A stretch of 64,000 bases of DNA from Polyangiaceae bacterium. Lineage in GTDB: Bacteria > Myxococcota_A > Polyangia > Polyangiales > Polyangiaceae. Location of the stretch: contig CANJMI010000004.1 in the NCBI GenBank assembly GCA_947475525.1, positions 244,333 to 308,332 of the forward strand. The letters are read 5' to 3'. The notes below the pieces were generated by a model. It worked only from the letters and a program-made list of their open reading frames with translations. It did not search any database and had not been told where the DNA came from. The position numbers and the translations under genes are program-made. Positions 8,359 through 16,534 of this stretch are shown here, piece after piece (position 1 is the first letter of the stretch; each line of letters begins with the position of its first letter).

Positions 8359-8967
8359 GTGGTGACGCATCGAACCTCACTCCAACGTCGTGTTGCACGC
8401 GCGACACTTGGGTGCGCCGGCACCGCCTTTGGACTGGTCGTGGCTTCGACGGCCAACGCCGACGCGCCTCCGACGACGCCCGCCCCCACAACGACGGTGA
8501 CGCGACGGCTCGGCCATAGCTTCGGTAAAACCGACCGGTTCGAGCTGAGCGTCGAGGGCGGCATTGGTGCATACCGAGACGGTCCCCTTCGAGATGCCTC
8601 GCGCCTCGCGGGCTTCGGCCGGATCCGTGCCGGGCTGCTGCATATCTTCGAGAGCCGCTTCGACCCCGATGCGTCGCCTATCTTCGTCTCGGTTGGCGCA
8701 ACTTACGAGGCGTCGAACCTCTCACCCGCGACGCTCGGTCTTCAAACGGAGCTTGTTCACGTGAGCAGCGGACTGTGGGGCCAATTCGGCGGGCTCGTCG
8801 ACGTCACGCGCCTCGAGCCTGGCTGGATGGGAGCCCTCGGATGGAACGTGTTCGGCGCGGAAGTGCAGCGCCGGCGTTATGCACACGACGATGGCGTCGT
8901 GCAGAGCGACTGGGCGCTCTTCGGCAAGCTGCACATTCCGGTAACGCTGCTGATAGACGCTCTCTAA
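8359..8967 (+). CDS. Exported protein, possible outer-membrane beta-barrel
   Basis: The 202-residue protein has an N-terminal signal peptide (positive residues, then a hydrophobic stretch GCAGTAFGLVVASTANADA with a likely cleavage at ADA near residue 36) and a short Thr/Pro linker. The mature region alternates polar and hydrophobic residues with many Gly and aromatic residues, as in small beta-barrels. No family was recognised. The GTG at 8359 is followed by a second GTG codon that could also start translation. Confidence 0.6.
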   Translation: MVTHRTSLQRRVARATLGCAGTAFGLVVASTANADAPPTTPAPTTTVTRRLGHSFGKTDRFELSVEGGIGAYRDGPLRDASRLAGFGRIRAGLLHIFESRFDPDASPIFVSVGATYEASNLSPATLGLQTELVHVSSGLWGQFGGLVDVTRLEPGWMGALGWNVFGAEVQRRRYAHDDGVVQSDWALFGKLHIPVTLLIDAL

Positions 8968-9000
8968 TCGCCCGCGTGCACCGGTGCGGAACTCGAAACG

Positions 9001-10179
9001 TCAATCGCGGCGGTACATCGTCATCACGCAGGCGCCGCCGAGGCCGAGGTTGTGCTGCAAGCCGACACGCGCACCCTCAACCTGCCGTTTGTCGGCCTGA
9101 CCTCGGAGGTGCCAGACGAGCTCCGTCGCCTGCGCGCAACCGGTCGCACCGAGCGGGTGGCCTTTCGAGAGTAGACCGCCCGACGGGTTGGTGACGAACC
9201 GACCGCCGTACGTATTGTCACCGTCCATAATGAACTTCTCCGCGCCACCTTCGGGACAGAGGCCAATCGCTTCGTAGGTGATGAGCTCATTCGCGGAGAA
9301 GCAATCGTGGAGCTCGACCACCTTCAGATCCTCCGGGCCGAGAGACGCCTGCTCGTAGACCTGCTTCGCGCAGGCTTTCGCCATGTCGTAGCCGATCGCG
9401 TTCATCATGCTCCCGGACTCAAATGTCGAGGCAAAATCGGTCGTCATCGCCTGGGCTGCGATGTACACGGGGTTCGTGATGCCGTGCTTCTGCACGAAGG
9501 CATCGGACGCCAGCACGACGGCCGCGGCACCGCACGTCGGCGGGCAACACTGGTACCGCGTGAGGGGATCGAACACCTCATCGGAGGCGAGGATCTCTTC
9601 GACTGTGAGCCGCTCGTTGAAGAGCGCGTAAGGATTGTTCGATGCGTGCTTGCGAGCCTTTTCGGCGATTTTTGCCCAGGTTTCACGCTTCGTTCCGTAC
9701 TTCCAACGGTATTCACGCGCGGCTCCTCCAAAGAATTGCGCGGCGGGAGGCGCCTGAGTGAAACCCTGGATATCGTTCATCGCACCGGCGTGGCGATCCA
9801 TCGGGTTCGTTCGGTCGTCCCACTTCGCAGCCAGCGCCCCTTTTTGCATTTGCTCGAAGCCGACGATCAGCACGCAATCGACCGTCCCCGTCCGTACCGC
9901 CTGGGCGCCGAGCATGATGGCCGTCGACCCCGTCGAACAGTTGTTGTTCACGTTGAAGATCGGAATGCCCGTGAGGCCGACTTCGTAGAGCGCGCGTTGG
10001 CCGCAGGTTGAATCGCCGAACACATACCCGGCGTAAGCCTGCTGCACGTCGGCATAGCCAATCCCCGCGTCGGAGAGGGCCTTGCGCGCCGCCTCGGAAG
10101 CCATCGTGTTGTAGGGGTCGCTCTTGCCGGGCTTCTGGAATTTCACCATTCCAACGCCAATTACGTTCACTTTGCTCAT
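9001..10179 (-). CDS. SCP-x type thiolase (lipid-transfer protein/acetyl-CoA acyltransferase)
   Basis: This 392-residue enzyme matches the SCP-x/SCP2 thiolase subfamily. It has the nucleophilic Cys in NVNNNCSTGS (about residue 92), a QMQKGAL segment, VVELHDCFSANE, the catalytic His in SKGHPLGATG (about residue 346) and a C-terminal GLGGAC. These enzymes cleave 3-oxoacyl-CoA, often branched-chain or sterol-derived, in peroxisomes; bacterial forms are soluble. It lies 46 bases downstream of a MFE-2-like gene on the same strand. The two would supply hydratase, dehydrogenase and thiolase steps of one beta-oxidation round. The fused SCP2 domain of animal SCP-x is absent here, but two SCP2 domains sit on the neighbour. 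Confidence 0.92.
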   Translation of the reverse strand: MSKVNVIGVGMVKFQKPGKSDPYNTMASEAARKALSDAGIGYADVQQAYAGYVFGDSTCGQRALYEVGLTGIPIFNVNNNCSTGSTAIMLGAQAVRTGTVDCVLIVGFEQMQKGALAAKWDDRTNPMDRHAGAMNDIQGFTQAPPAAQFFGGAAREYRWKYGTKRETWAKIAEKARKHASNNPYALFNERLTVEEILASDEVFDPLTRYQCCPPTCGAAAVVLASDAFVQKHGITNPVYIAAQAMTTDFASTFESGSMMNAIGYDMAKACAKQVYEQASLGPEDLKVVELHDCFSANELITYEAIGLCPEGGAEKFIMDGDNTYGGRFVTNPSGGLLSKGHPLGATGCAQATELVWHLRGQADKRQVEGARVGLQHNLGLGGACVMTMYRRD

Positions 10180-10225
10180 CGTCGTTCTCCCGTTCGTCGT
10201 TCCGTTGAACTCAGTCGCACGGCGC

Positions 10226-12910
10226 TCAAGCGAGCCCCTTCAAGAAGCCTAGGCGATGCGCAACTCCGACGTCGCCATCGACCCGCAGCTTGCCGCGCAG
10301 GTAGAGTTCACGCGCGGTCGACTCTCCGCGGCAGAGCACGGCGAGATCCTCGTCGGCAACCGTGAGGGTTGTGTCTGCGTGGCTCGCCCCCGCGGTGACC
10401 GAAACGCTCCCCGACACGAGCGAGACGGCCCATGCAGAAGCGGGCTCGCGAACGACGAACGCAATCGTCGCGTTGACTTCGTCGGCGAGGCCTGGCTTCT
10501 CGGCGAGGCGTTTTCCAAGCGCGGCAAAGATCGCGGCCGCGTGGCCCGTTGTGTCCCCGCTGCTCGGGGCAGATCCGCTCGAGAGCGGCGGCGCGACCGG
10601 AGGCGCCGAGCTCGCGGTCGACGCTTGGCCAAACCCTCCTTCGGCGAGCAACTTCGTCACGGCCTCTTTTGCCCACGCGGCATCGATTTTTTGCAGAAAA
10701 TTAAGCTTCTGCGACGCCATGAGGTTGCCGCCGATTTTCATCTTTCCGCCGAAGTAGAGCTTCTGCGCGTCCGCTTTACCGCTCGTCATGTCGAGGAAAT
10801 CGCCGTTCGACATCTCGAGGGTGCAGTCGGCTTGTGCGGGAGCGCCGAGGGCCACCGAGCCATTGCCGTTCTTGAGGTCCAAGGTCCACGCGCTGTCCGG
10901 ACCGCTAAGCTTGAAAGCGTAGACGTTCTGGATTTTCGCCACGAGCTCGGGGTGCTCGGCGACGTACGCTTTGATGCCGAGGAAGACGAGCTCCGCCGGT
11001 GCGACGCCAGGAGCCGGTGCAGCGTTAGGAGCCGGTGCGGCTTGGGCGACTGCAGGTTCGGGGCTTATCGCCGGAGCCGCCGTTACCGACTTGCCCGACA
11101 CTTTCGGGATCACCGCGTAGAACTCGACCGCGGCGTTCGACAGCACGACCTCATCTCGCTCTTTCACCTTGGTGTGGAACACGATGCGCCCATCGCTCTC
11201 TTTCCACATCTCGGTGACGAGCGTGTCGCCGGGGAAAACGCTCTTCGTCATTCGCACCTTGATGCTCTTGAAGTAGCGCGGGTCGCCATCCTTCGCGAAG
11301 GCCCCGACGACGTGACGCGCCGCGAAGCCGAACGTGCAAAGCCCGTGGAGGATCGGCCGGTCGAATCCGAACAACGCAGCAAAAGACGGGTCCGCGTGCA
11401 GCGGATTGATGTCGCCGCTCAAGCGATAAAGGAGCGCCTGATTCTCGCCGACCCTTTCTTCGACGCGCGCATCCGGCTCGCGTGCCGGGGGTACGTTGAG
11501 CTCCGCGCTTGGGCCGCGATCGCCGCCGAACCCGCCCGCGCCACGGATGAAATACGTGTACTCATTGATCGCGAGGAGGTCCCCGCTCTCATCAAAGGTG
11601 CGCGCCTCGGTGTTGATCACGGCGCCTTTGCCCTTGTCGTAGATCGACTTGATGCGCGCTCGGTGAACGAGCTTTCCTGACTTCGGAAGGGGCCGCAGCA
11701 CCTCGGTGTATTGCTCTCCGTGGAGCAAGCGATCGATGCCGTAGTTGAGCCCGGGGACCTGGTGCCCCTGTTGAAAGAGCCCGATCAAACCCTTCATCGC
11801 CGGGATGACCGCGTAGGTCGGAAACGCGACGAAACCGTCGTTGTGCATCTCGTACACGAGACGCAAATCGTGTCCGACCGGATCACGCGCGGCTCCGATA
11901 CCGAGCGCATACATCGCGAGATCACGCTCGTCGTAGCTCGAGGTGAGTTCGGGATACTCGTAGCCGAGCGCGAGATCCGCATCGACGAGGTCGTTGCCTC
12001 CACGGCTCGGCCCAGCCTGAAGGTTCTCCATGATCGGCGCCATCGACTGTTGAATGTCCGTCGGATGCGTCGCCCCTTCGAAGGAGGTAATGCGGCTCCA
12101 GCTCTTCTTGACGAGCTCGGGTGTCACGGCCCGACCCATCCGTACGAGCTCGCCGCGGCTCCGTTCCCAGCGGAGCTTCGAGAAGAATCCGCCGCCGACT
12201 TCGAAGAGGCCGCCCGTCTCTTGGCACTCCTCGTGAGAAAGCCACAACACGATGGGGGAGACGTACTCGGGCGAGAGAGCGTCGACGACCTCCTTTGGCA
12301 TCACCGTCTCGGTGAGGCGCGAACCGGCGATCGGCGCGATGGTGTTCACGTGCACGCCCTTCTTCTTGCCTTCGACCGCGAGAGTGTTCGCGAACCCGAC
12401 GAGGCCAAGCTTCGCCATGGCGTAGTTGGCTTGGCCGAAGTTGCCGTAAATTCCGGCGGCAGAAGCCGTCATGACGATGCGTCCGTAGCCACGGTCGCGC
12501 ATGTGATTCCATGCGGCGTGCGTGACGCGAAATGCGCCGTTCACGTGAACGCGATAGACGAGGTCCCAATCCTCCTTCGTGAGCTTATGGAAGCTCACGT
12601 CGCGGAGGATCCCCGCGTTGTTAATCACGACATCGAGCTGCCCGTAGGTATCGAGCGCCGACTGCACGATGCGCTCGCCTTCCTCGACCGAGTCGTAGTT
12701 CGCCGTCGCTTCGCCACCGGCTGCTTTGATCTCCGCGACGACCGCATCGGCCGCACGCGTGCTCTTGCCATCGCCGTGCATCGAGCCGCCGAGGTCGTTC
12801 ACGATCACGCGTGCCCCGCGACTCGCGAACTGAAGCGCGTGGGAGCGCCCGAGTCCGCCGCCCGCGCCCGTAACGATCACTACCCTGCCATCGAAACGCA
12901 GCTCACTCAT
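10226..12910 (-). CDS. Multifunctional enzyme type 2: SDR dehydrogenase, hydratase 2 and two SCP2 domains
   Basis: The 894-residue protein is laid out like human HSD17B4. Residues 1-300 form an SDR (3R)-hydroxyacyl-CoA dehydrogenase with the NAD motif TGAGGGLGRSHA, NNAG and YAMAK. Residues of about 310-600 form the two-hot-dog 2-enoyl-CoA hydratase 2, with the motif DINPLHADPSFAALFGF then PILHGL. After an Ala/Pro linker come two SCP2-like sterol carrier domains, about 650-755 and 790-894, each with a LYLRGK or LYFGGK-type lipid-site segment. The second SCP2 copy is unusual. The ATG at 12910 was chosen because it has a GAGG upstream and begins MSELRFDGRVV; an ATG six bases earlier is possible. 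It probably forms an operon with the downstream SCP-x thiolase. Confidence 0.92.
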   Translation of the reverse strand: MSELRFDGRVVIVTGAGGGLGRSHALQFASRGARVIVNDLGGSMHGDGKSTRAADAVVAEIKAAGGEATANYDSVEEGERIVQSALDTYGQLDVVINNAGILRDVSFHKLTKEDWDLVYRVHVNGAFRVTHAAWNHMRDRGYGRIVMTASAAGIYGNFGQANYAMAKLGLVGFANTLAVEGKKKGVHVNTIAPIAGSRLTETVMPKEVVDALSPEYVSPIVLWLSHEECQETGGLFEVGGGFFSKLRWERSRGELVRMGRAVTPELVKKSWSRITSFEGATHPTDIQQSMAPIMENLQAGPSRGGNDLVDADLALGYEYPELTSSYDERDLAMYALGIGAARDPVGHDLRLVYEMHNDGFVAFPTYAVIPAMKGLIGLFQQGHQVPGLNYGIDRLLHGEQYTEVLRPLPKSGKLVHRARIKSIYDKGKGAVINTEARTFDESGDLLAINEYTYFIRGAGGFGGDRGPSAELNVPPAREPDARVEERVGENQALLYRLSGDINPLHADPSFAALFGFDRPILHGLCTFGFAARHVVGAFAKDGDPRYFKSIKVRMTKSVFPGDTLVTEMWKESDGRIVFHTKVKERDEVVLSNAAVEFYAVIPKVSGKSVTAAPAISPEPAVAQAAPAPNAAPAPGVAPAELVFLGIKAYVAEHPELVAKIQNVYAFKLSGPDSAWTLDLKNGNGSVALGAPAQADCTLEMSNGDFLDMTSGKADAQKLYFGGKMKIGGNLMASQKLNFLQKIDAAWAKEAVTKLLAEGGFGQASTASSAPPVAPPLSSGSAPSSGDTTGHAAAIFAALGKRLAEKPGLADEVNATIAFVVREPASAWAVSLVSGSVSVTAGASHADTTLTVADEDLAVLCRGESTARELYLRGKLRVDGDVGVAHRLGFLKGLA

Positions 12911-13012
12911 AATCATGCCTCGCCGATCATTGCGTGTGCGACACGGCGACGACGCCAACTGTTTCGCACACAGAGTTTCGCACGCGAAACATTCCCCACG
13001 GGCGCGCGCTCG

Positions 13013-14674
13013 TCAACGGTTGTCGAAGATCGTACCGTGCGGTCTCAGCGGCGTAGCGGCGTGCGTTGGGTCGTGGAGCGGGCGCGCGGGGATTGCGATT
13101 GGCGGCGGGGATTTCACGGGCCGCGGTTCGGCCGCGACCTTGGGCGTGCGTGAATTCGACCCTAGCGGAGTCACAGCCAGCGCGGCGGCAGGTGCGCTCG
13201 CCGAAGCCGCGGCAGCAACCGCCCGAGCGGATTCCGCATCGAGCCCGGGCTTGGCGGCCGAGGACGACGTAAGCATCGCCGAGGCCTGCGCCGCGGTAGC
13301 CGAAGACGAGGTCCCCGTGTTCGAGACGAGTCGCGGTCCGACCACGAAGCTCAACAACGCAAAGACCGTGATCGCGACCCCGAACGCAAGCACGCCGATC
13401 GTACGTGAGCTTAGCTCGCGCTTCGACGGACCCTCCGCGCCGAGGGGTTGCTGCCAGCTCTGCGCCGTCTGGTGACGCCGACGATGAGGCCCGGTCTGCA
13501 GCTCCCCGGAGAGCTCGCCCCATGGGGATCCAAGCCGCTTCGGGTTCGAGTCGAACGTCGTCGGCTGCTCGGGCACAGGGTCGGTCCGCGCTATCGCCGG
13601 CGCGGGCGGGAGGTCCGGAGGCGGGAGGTCTGGAGGCGGGAGGTCCGGAGGCGCGATGCCCGGGTACGACGCGGAGATGTTCGCGATTGCCTCATGGGAC
13701 AGGCGAGCGAGCTCCGACGACTTCATCAGCTGGTCGGCCTGGTCGAACATTCGGTTGATGCGAGCCGCAATCGCACGGCTCTCGGACCGACCATGCGGAG
13801 CTATCGCGGACGCGAACGCGCCGAGTGACTCAAAGCGATCCGCGGGACGCTTCTCTAACGCGCGACGAATCGCGTCATCGATCACGGCCGGCACCGACGG
13901 CGAGCGGACGAGCAGTGAGGGCGTCAGCCCGTGCAACACCGCCGAGCACACCTGCGGGAGCTGTTCGCCATCGAACGGCGGAACCCCAGCGAGCAGCTCG
14001 TAGAGGATCACGGCCAGCGACCATTGGTCCGAGGCGGGGCCGACATCGCGAGCCGATAACCATTGTTCAGGCGCCATGTAGTGCGGCGTCCCCATCGCTT
14101 GCTCGGTGGACGTGAGCGCACGCTCGCGCGTCATCGTGCCCGTGCTCGCAATCTTCGACAGCCCAAAATCGAGCACCTTGATGCGCAGGCGTCCATCGGC
14201 CGTTCGCGCCAGGAACAGGTTCTCGGGTTTGATGTCGCGGTGCACGATGCCACGCGCGTGCGCTTCGCTGACCGCATCGCAAGCCTCAACCACCCAGTCG
14301 ACCGCGTCCTCGAGCGAGCTCGGCTTTCGATCGACCAATCGATTCGCCAGGTCTTCACCTTCGAGGAACTCGAGGACAAGGAAAGGCGAGCCGCCCTCCA
14401 AACGTCCGACGTCGAGAACGCGACAGACATGCGGGCTCTTTATCTTGAAAAGGACGCGGGCCTCTCGCTCGAATCGAGCCACAGCCTCGGCGTTGGTGCC
14501 GAGCGAAGGCATCAAGAACTTGATCGCGATGCGCTCGTCGAAATCGAGATGCCACGCCTCGACGACGAGCCCCATTCCGCCTTCGCCGATCACACGCTCG
14601 ACGCGATACTTGCCGTTCAACACCGCGCCGGGTGCGACAAGTTGCTCTAGGACTTTTGAGCGCTCGGTCGGCAT
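13013..14674 (-). CDS. Membrane-anchored Ser/Thr protein kinase
   Basis: The 553-residue protein has a Hanks-type kinase domain at about 23-290. The Gly loop is GEGGMG (30-35), with the ATP-binding Lys52, the catalytic loop HRDIKPEN (His145) and DFG at 169-171. MAPEQW lies in the activation region. A proline-rich linker with a three-fold DLPPP repeat follows, then one membrane segment (TIGVLAFGVAITVFALLSF, about 424-445) and an Ala/Ser-rich extracytoplasmic tail without a recognised sensor. This is the common single-pass PknB-like layout of myxobacterial kinases, with the kinase inside the cell. Targets are unknown. Confidence 0.93.
   Translation of the reverse strand: MPTERSKVLEQLVAPGAVLNGKYRVERVIGEGGMGLVVEAWHLDFDERIAIKFLMPSLGTNAEAVARFEREARVLFKIKSPHVCRVLDVGRLEGGSPFLVLEFLEGEDLANRLVDRKPSSLEDAVDWVVEACDAVSEAHARGIVHRDIKPENLFLARTADGRLRIKVLDFGLSKIASTGTMTRERALTSTEQAMGTPHYMAPEQWLSARDVGPASDQWSLAVILYELLAGVPPFDGEQLPQVCSAVLHGLTPSLLVRSPSVPAVIDDAIRRALEKRPADRFESLGAFASAIAPHGRSESRAIAARINRMFDQADQLMKSSELARLSHEAIANISASYPGIAPPDLPPPDLPPPDLPPAPAIARTDPVPEQPTTFDSNPKRLGSPWGELSGELQTGPHRRRHQTAQSWQQPLGAEGPSKRELSSRTIGVLAFGVAITVFALLSFVVGPRLVSNTGTSSSATAAQASAMLTSSSAAKPGLDAESARAVAAAASASAPAAALAVTPLGSNSRTPKVAAEPRPVKSPPPIAIPARPLHDPTHAATPLRPHGTIFDNR
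13606..13650 (+). repeat. 15-bp tandem repeat, three copies, inside the kinase gene
   Basis: Three copies of a 15-base unit (GCGGGAGGTCCGGAG, with one C/T change in the middle copy) encode the PPPDL repeats of the kinase's proline-rich linker. The unit length keeps the reading frame, so copy-number change would alter linker length without a frameshift. Confidence 0.85.
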
Positions 14675-14731
14675 CTCGAATGGGTCATCAAGGTTCGACG
14701 ACGAAGGAACGAGCGTAACACGAGCGAGGAT

Positions 14732-15019
14732 TCAGGCCACCGATTCGATGAACCGCGCGAGTTCGATATCGAGCGTGCTGATGCCGCCGCAGTCATGCGT
14801 CCACAGGTCGATGCGCACCTTCCCGTACACGTTGAACCATTCTGGATGGTGGTCGGTACGCTCCGCGAACAATGCGACGCGCGTCATAAAAGCGAACGCG
14901 TCGATGAAGGACGGAAACGCGAGTTCCCGATGCAGCTTGCCCGCCACCAGGGCCCAATTCGGGAGGCTGGCGAGGGCGGTGAGAATTGCCGACTCTTCGA
15001 GCTTGCTTGGCCTAGGCAT
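14732..15019 (-). CDS. phhB: Pterin-4a-carbinolamine dehydratase
   Basis: The 95-residue protein carries the full PCD active-site pattern. [16 protein letters not shown] (His57 and His58) is followed by [11 protein letters not shown] (His75), the three His positions that act in dehydration of 4a-hydroxytetrahydropterin. Length is typical of the family (95-110 residues). The ATG at 15019 gives the usual short N-terminal helix; the open frame upstream has no family match. It diverges from the GST gene with only 26 bases between the start codons. No aromatic amino acid hydroxylase is nearby. Confidence 0.9.
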   Translation of the reverse strand: MPRPSKLEESAILTALASLPNWALVAGKLHRELAFPSFIDAFAFMTRVALFAERTDHHPEWFNVYGKVRIDLWTHDCGGISTLDIELARFIESVA

Positions 15020-15045
15020 CGTAGGCTGATGGTAACCTCGACTGG

Positions 15046-15657
15046 ATGAAGATCCACACCTTCGCGAAGGCGCCGAACCCACGGCGCGTTCACCTCTACC
15101 TCGCCGAAAAAGGCATCGAGGTCGAGCGAGTCCCGGTCAATCTTCTCGGCGGCGAGACCCGGTCGGCAGAATTTTGCGCCAAAAATCCAATGGGGACGGT
15201 GCCTGTACTCGAACTGCCGGACGGCACCTTCGTCTCCGAATCGCTCGCGATCATCGAATATTTTGAAGAACTCCACCCGGAGCCGACGATGCTCGGAAGG
15301 ACCCCCGTCGAGCGCCTCCGCACGCGGGAACTCGACCGAATGTGCGAGTTCGGCGTCTTCATGCGCATCGCCCAGGTGCTGCAGAACACCCACCCCTACT
15401 TCGCCGCGAACGTAAAACAGAGCCCGGAAGCCGCCGAGATGGGGAGCCGAAGCCTTGAGCGTGCGCTCGACGTGATCGAGGCCCGCTTCGGAGACGCGCC
15501 CTTTCTCCTCGGAGACTCGCCGTGGATACCGGATTGCACCCTCTTCGCAGGACTGTCCTTTGCCTTTTCGATGGGACTAAAGCTCAATTTCGATGTTCGC
15601 CCAAAGCTTCGCCGCTTCAACGACGCCTTCCGACAACGCCCGAGCGCAGGGCGCTGA
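15046..15657 (+). CDS. Glutathione S-transferase family protein
   Basis: The 203-residue protein has an N-terminal thioredoxin-like GST domain starting [23 protein letters not shown]. It has the cis-Pro segment MGTVPVLEL, and the glutathione-binding [12 protein letters not shown] near residues 64-75. An all-helical C-terminal domain contains the [12 protein letters not shown] segment. A Ser or Cys in the AKAPNP region could be the catalytic residue, but the exact class is unclear. It could detoxify electrophiles or act as a lyase-type enzyme. Confidence 0.88.
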   Translation: MKIHTFAKAPNPRRVHLYLAEKGIEVERVPVNLLGGETRSAEFCAKNPMGTVPVLELPDGTFVSESLAIIEYFEELHPEPTMLGRTPVERLRTRELDRMCEFGVFMRIAQVLQNTHPYFAANVKQSPEAAEMGSRSLERALDVIEARFGDAPFLLGDSPWIPDCTLFAGLSFAFSMGLKLNFDVRPKLRRFNDAFRQRPSAGR

Positions 15658-15864
15658 CGCTTCGCTCAATCAGCCCCGGGGCCCAGCCCGTAACGGCGAA
15701 AAGCGTCTTGTTTTGCAGGACCGCGCAGCCAGACCGGCTGGGGGTAGGCGCCGGGTTCCTGTGGACAACCTAGGGAAAACATTTCGTTCAAGATTTGGAG
15801 AACTTTGCCGTTCCACGAGACGAGAGAGGTTCCGCCATCCCCTTTGGGACCTCGAATCAACAAC

Positions 15865-16143
15865 ATGCGTATCCCTAGCAACAAAGGGCCTGACCGCGGC
15901 GGTCAGGTTGACCGGACAGGCTCGTCTTCCTCAAAAAAGACGGCCGATTCGAGCACGGCATCGGGCGCGTCCGGCAACACCGGAAACGTGACCGCGTCCG
16001 TCTCGGCTCGAGCCCGCTCGCTCGCATCCGACCACGGCGTCGACCTGCAAAAGGTCGACCGATTGCGAGGCGCGATCCAAGACGGCAGCTTCAAGATGGA
16101 TTTCCGCGTGGTAGCCGAGCGCATCGTCCAAGCCGGCGCTTGA
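15865..16143 (+). CDS. FlgM-like anti-sigma factor
   Basis: The 92-residue protein has a disordered Ser/Gly/Thr-rich N-terminal half. Its C-terminal half matches the FlgM sigma-28-binding region: VSARARSLASDHGVDLQKV, DRLRGAIQDGSFKMDF and VVAERIV (about residues 44-88). FlgM binds and silences FliA. No flagellar gene is in the window, so the partner sigma factor may differ. The ATG at 15865 was chosen over the longer frame from 15805 because family members begin close to the disordered region. Its stop overlaps the TTG start of the chorismate mutase-like gene, so the two are translationally coupled. Confidence 0.75.
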   Translation: MRIPSNKGPDRGGQVDRTGSSSSKKTADSSTASGASGNTGNVTASVSARARSLASDHGVDLQKVDRLRGAIQDGSFKMDFRVVAERIVQAGA

Positions 16144-16469
16144 ACGACGGCACTCGTGACCCCGCCGCGAGCCCCGAAAACTCCGGGCCGTTGGGACCCC
16201 AAGAGCTGAGCGAGACCCGCGCCGAGCTCGACAGACTCGATGCCGCGTTGTTCCGTCTGCTCGCAGAGCGGCGACGGATTGTTCATGACCTCTGGCGACG
16301 GAAGAAAGCCGCGGCGCTGCCCGTGCGCGACTTCGAACGCGAGCGTGCTCAAGAGCTGGCGGCGCAAACGCGAGCAACGGAGTTCGGCTGGCCTCCCGGA
16401 CTCGGAAGCCAGGTGAACGCGCTCGTCCTCGCCGCGATGCACGATCCCGCGAACGTGCAGCGACGGTAG
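16140..16469 (+). CDS. Chorismate mutase type II (AroQ) domain protein
   Basis: The 109-residue protein has a short disordered lead (about 20 residues). It is followed by the AroQ helical pattern: ELDRLDAALFRLLAERRRIV, a Lys-rich segment RRKKAA, VRDFERERAQEL and a C-terminal helix. These hold the Arg and Lys residues that bind chorismate in the AroQ dimer. The expected reaction is chorismate to prephenate. The start is TTG at 16140, overlapping the stop of the FlgM-like gene. The gene pair is odd, and a non-catalytic regulatory role cannot be excluded. Confidence 0.75.
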   Translation: MNDGTRDPAASPENSGPLGPQELSETRAELDRLDAALFRLLAERRRIVHDLWRRKKAAALPVRDFERERAQELAAQTRATEFGWPPGLGSQVNALVLAAMHDPANVQRR

Positions 16470-16534
16470 TGGTAGGTTCGCGCTCGAACGCGCCGTGAAC
16501 GCTGCGAAAACGGCGCACCTTCGAGGAGAGCCCC

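Noticed and set aside
11711..13153. 480-codon frame antisense to the MFE-2 gene
   Set aside because: Mirror of the strong MFE-2 codon pattern in high-GC DNA; its translation has no recognisable domain.
15666..15884. 72-codon minus-strand frame between GST and the FlgM-like gene
   Set aside because: It overlaps the start of the FlgM-like gene, and has no clear ribosome site or domain.
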